64,000 nucleotides of DNA from Rhynchonema sp. JSB1_4 (taxonomy: Eukaryota; Nematoda; Chromadorea; Monhysterida; Xyalidae). The position numbers and the translations under genes were made by a program. Under the pieces are notes generated by a model that ran no database searches, was not told the DNA's origin, and was given only the letters and a program-made list of their open reading frames with translations. This document shows, in pieces, positions 62,854 through 64,000 of this stretch (position 1 is its first letter; the number at the start of each line of letters is the position of its first letter). The DNA is taken from positions 1-64,000 of the forward strand of contig JASAMV010007129.1 of assembly GCA_030248065.1 (NCBI GenBank), written 5' to 3'.

Positions 62854-63353
62854 ATTGTCCAGTCGTGTGGCTACCCAGGCGTGCAATCAACCTACTGTAC
62901 CACCAGAAAGGCCTGAAATCAACCTACCTACCGTATTGTCGGAAATAGAACCCGGGGGGTCTATTTTTTCACTGGGGTCATTTTGGGGGGGTTCAATTTA
63001 TGGGGGGGTCAATTATTTGGGGGGGTTATATTTTTCATTTGGCCCCCCGACGAAAAAAATCATTGTTAATAATGCCCATAAAAATGGCTTGTTTTCGGTA
63101 TTTTCTAACTTCAACAGCGGCAGTTGTGCTTAAAAAGGTGTATTCTGTTGTGTACGCAAGCTTAAACAACGTTTGACACAACAACACTGCCCTACCATAC
63201 CACTAATCTGTGGTACGGTGAAGGTTGGGGGGGGGGTATATTAATGGGGGGGCCAATTAATGGGGGGGTTCTATTTTTGATTTCGAGCCATTTAGGGGCA
63301 GGGTAGTACTTGGGGGGGGGGGGGGGGGGGGGGGGTGGTCCCCCCCCCCCAAA

Positions 63354-64000
63354 TTCATCTATCTATCGTCAACACTTTTTGATTTCATCTATCTATCGTC
63401 AACACATATGGGCAAATCTATCTATCGTCAACAAATTTCGGGAACAATCTATCTATCGTCAACACATTTCGAACCCAAAATTGACATTTTTGCCTCAAAA
63501 TGGCTCAAAATCGGTATTTTTCACCACAAATAGGCTAAAATCGCGCGCTACGCGCGGATTTAGTACATCTATACACATTTTCATTAATATTTACACATTA
63601 TTACCTACTTAATGCACTATACTATACCTTGATTTTTGGCGACCCCCCCCCCCACCATCTATCTATCGTCAACAAGTTTGGGTCGACCCCCCCCCCAGAT
63701 TTCGGACTTGGGTCATCTATCTATCGTCACCACATTTCGGGTCCCAATTTATCTATCGTCAACACCCTGACCAAGTACTACACTTGTTGACGATAGATAG
63801 ATGGTGGGGGGGGGGTCGCCAAAAATCAAGGTATAGTATAGTGCATTAAGTAGGTAATAATGTGTAAATATTAATGAAAATGTGTATAGATGTACTAAAT
63901 CCGCGCGTAGCGCGCGATTTTTGCCTATTTGTGGTGAAAAATACCGATTTTGAGCCATTTTGAGGCAAAAATGTCAATTTTGGGTTCGAAATGTGTTGAC
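63354..64000. repeat. tctatctatcgtcaac repeat with a large inverted repeat reaching the window end
   Basis: Units of ctatctatcgtcaaca recur at about 63354-63480 and 63656-63770. About 63460-63655 (cgaacccaaaattgacattt ... gcgaccccccccc) is repeated in reverse complement from about 63800 to 64000, with loop about 63656-63800. Both arms contain cgcgcgctacgcgcgg. The window edge cuts the right arm. G- and C-runs of 10-24 lie at 63314-63350. Confidence 0.85.

Overview
This window is nuclear DNA of a metazoan, almost certainly an invertebrate. It holds no prokaryotic gene layout. The genes are split into many short exons with GT..AG introns of 50 bp to several kb. The set includes rhodopsin-like receptors, an LDLa/C-type-lectin protein, a PAR-type bZIP, adenylosuccinate synthetase, and an ELM2-SANT zinc-finger corepressor of the TRERF1/MIDEAS/ZNF541 kind. 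I cannot fix the phylum from sequence alone. I built exon chains by hand from splice signals, reading phase and family conservation. The best chains close in frame: 435 aa for the first receptor, 328 aa for the lectin, 378 aa for the second 7TM protein, 433 aa for ADSS and 1324 aa for the zinc-finger protein.

Layout: 0-0.15 kb is a (GT)n microsatellite. 0.6-2.7 kb is a plus-strand class A GPCR. 4.4-7.4 kb is a minus-strand secreted LDLa + C-type lectin gene whose fourth intron carries a large inverted repeat and a hAT-like element. 9.1-11.9 kb is a minus-strand 7TM protein. 14.7-18.6 kb is a minus-strand PAR/NFIL3/CES-2-type bZIP with an inverted duplicate of one exon in its first intron. 18.6-25.2 kb is gene-poor. 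25.2-27.2 kb is a tentative multi-pass membrane protein. 28.3-28.8 kb is a plus-strand secreted, dibasic-processed peptide precursor. 29.9-35.3 kb is adenylosuccinate synthetase (14 exons, minus). 37.5-61.7 kb is one 33-exon minus-strand gene coding four N-terminal C2H2 fingers, an ELM2 domain, a SANT domain and a C-terminal C2H2 finger. Its introns, and the remainder of the window to 64 kb, are packed with short non-autonomous transposons.

Mobile DNA: most elements start CAGTG, CAGGG or CAGAG and many have intact 8-bp target-site duplications, so they are hAT-like MITEs. Several are nested. Many carry G-runs just inside the left end and C-runs just inside the right end, and different families share a CGCGCGTAGCGCGCG-like palindrome. 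A second class is flanked by TA (Tc1/mariner-like).

The most unusual signal is a 10-mer, TGAAACATCA/TGATGTTTCA. It occurs at least 22 times between 14.8 and 53.3 kb in both orientations, in exons and introns of several unrelated genes, where about 0.1 occurrence is expected in the whole window. I know of no described element that explains it. The listed genes do not form one pathway; they look like unlinked neighbours.
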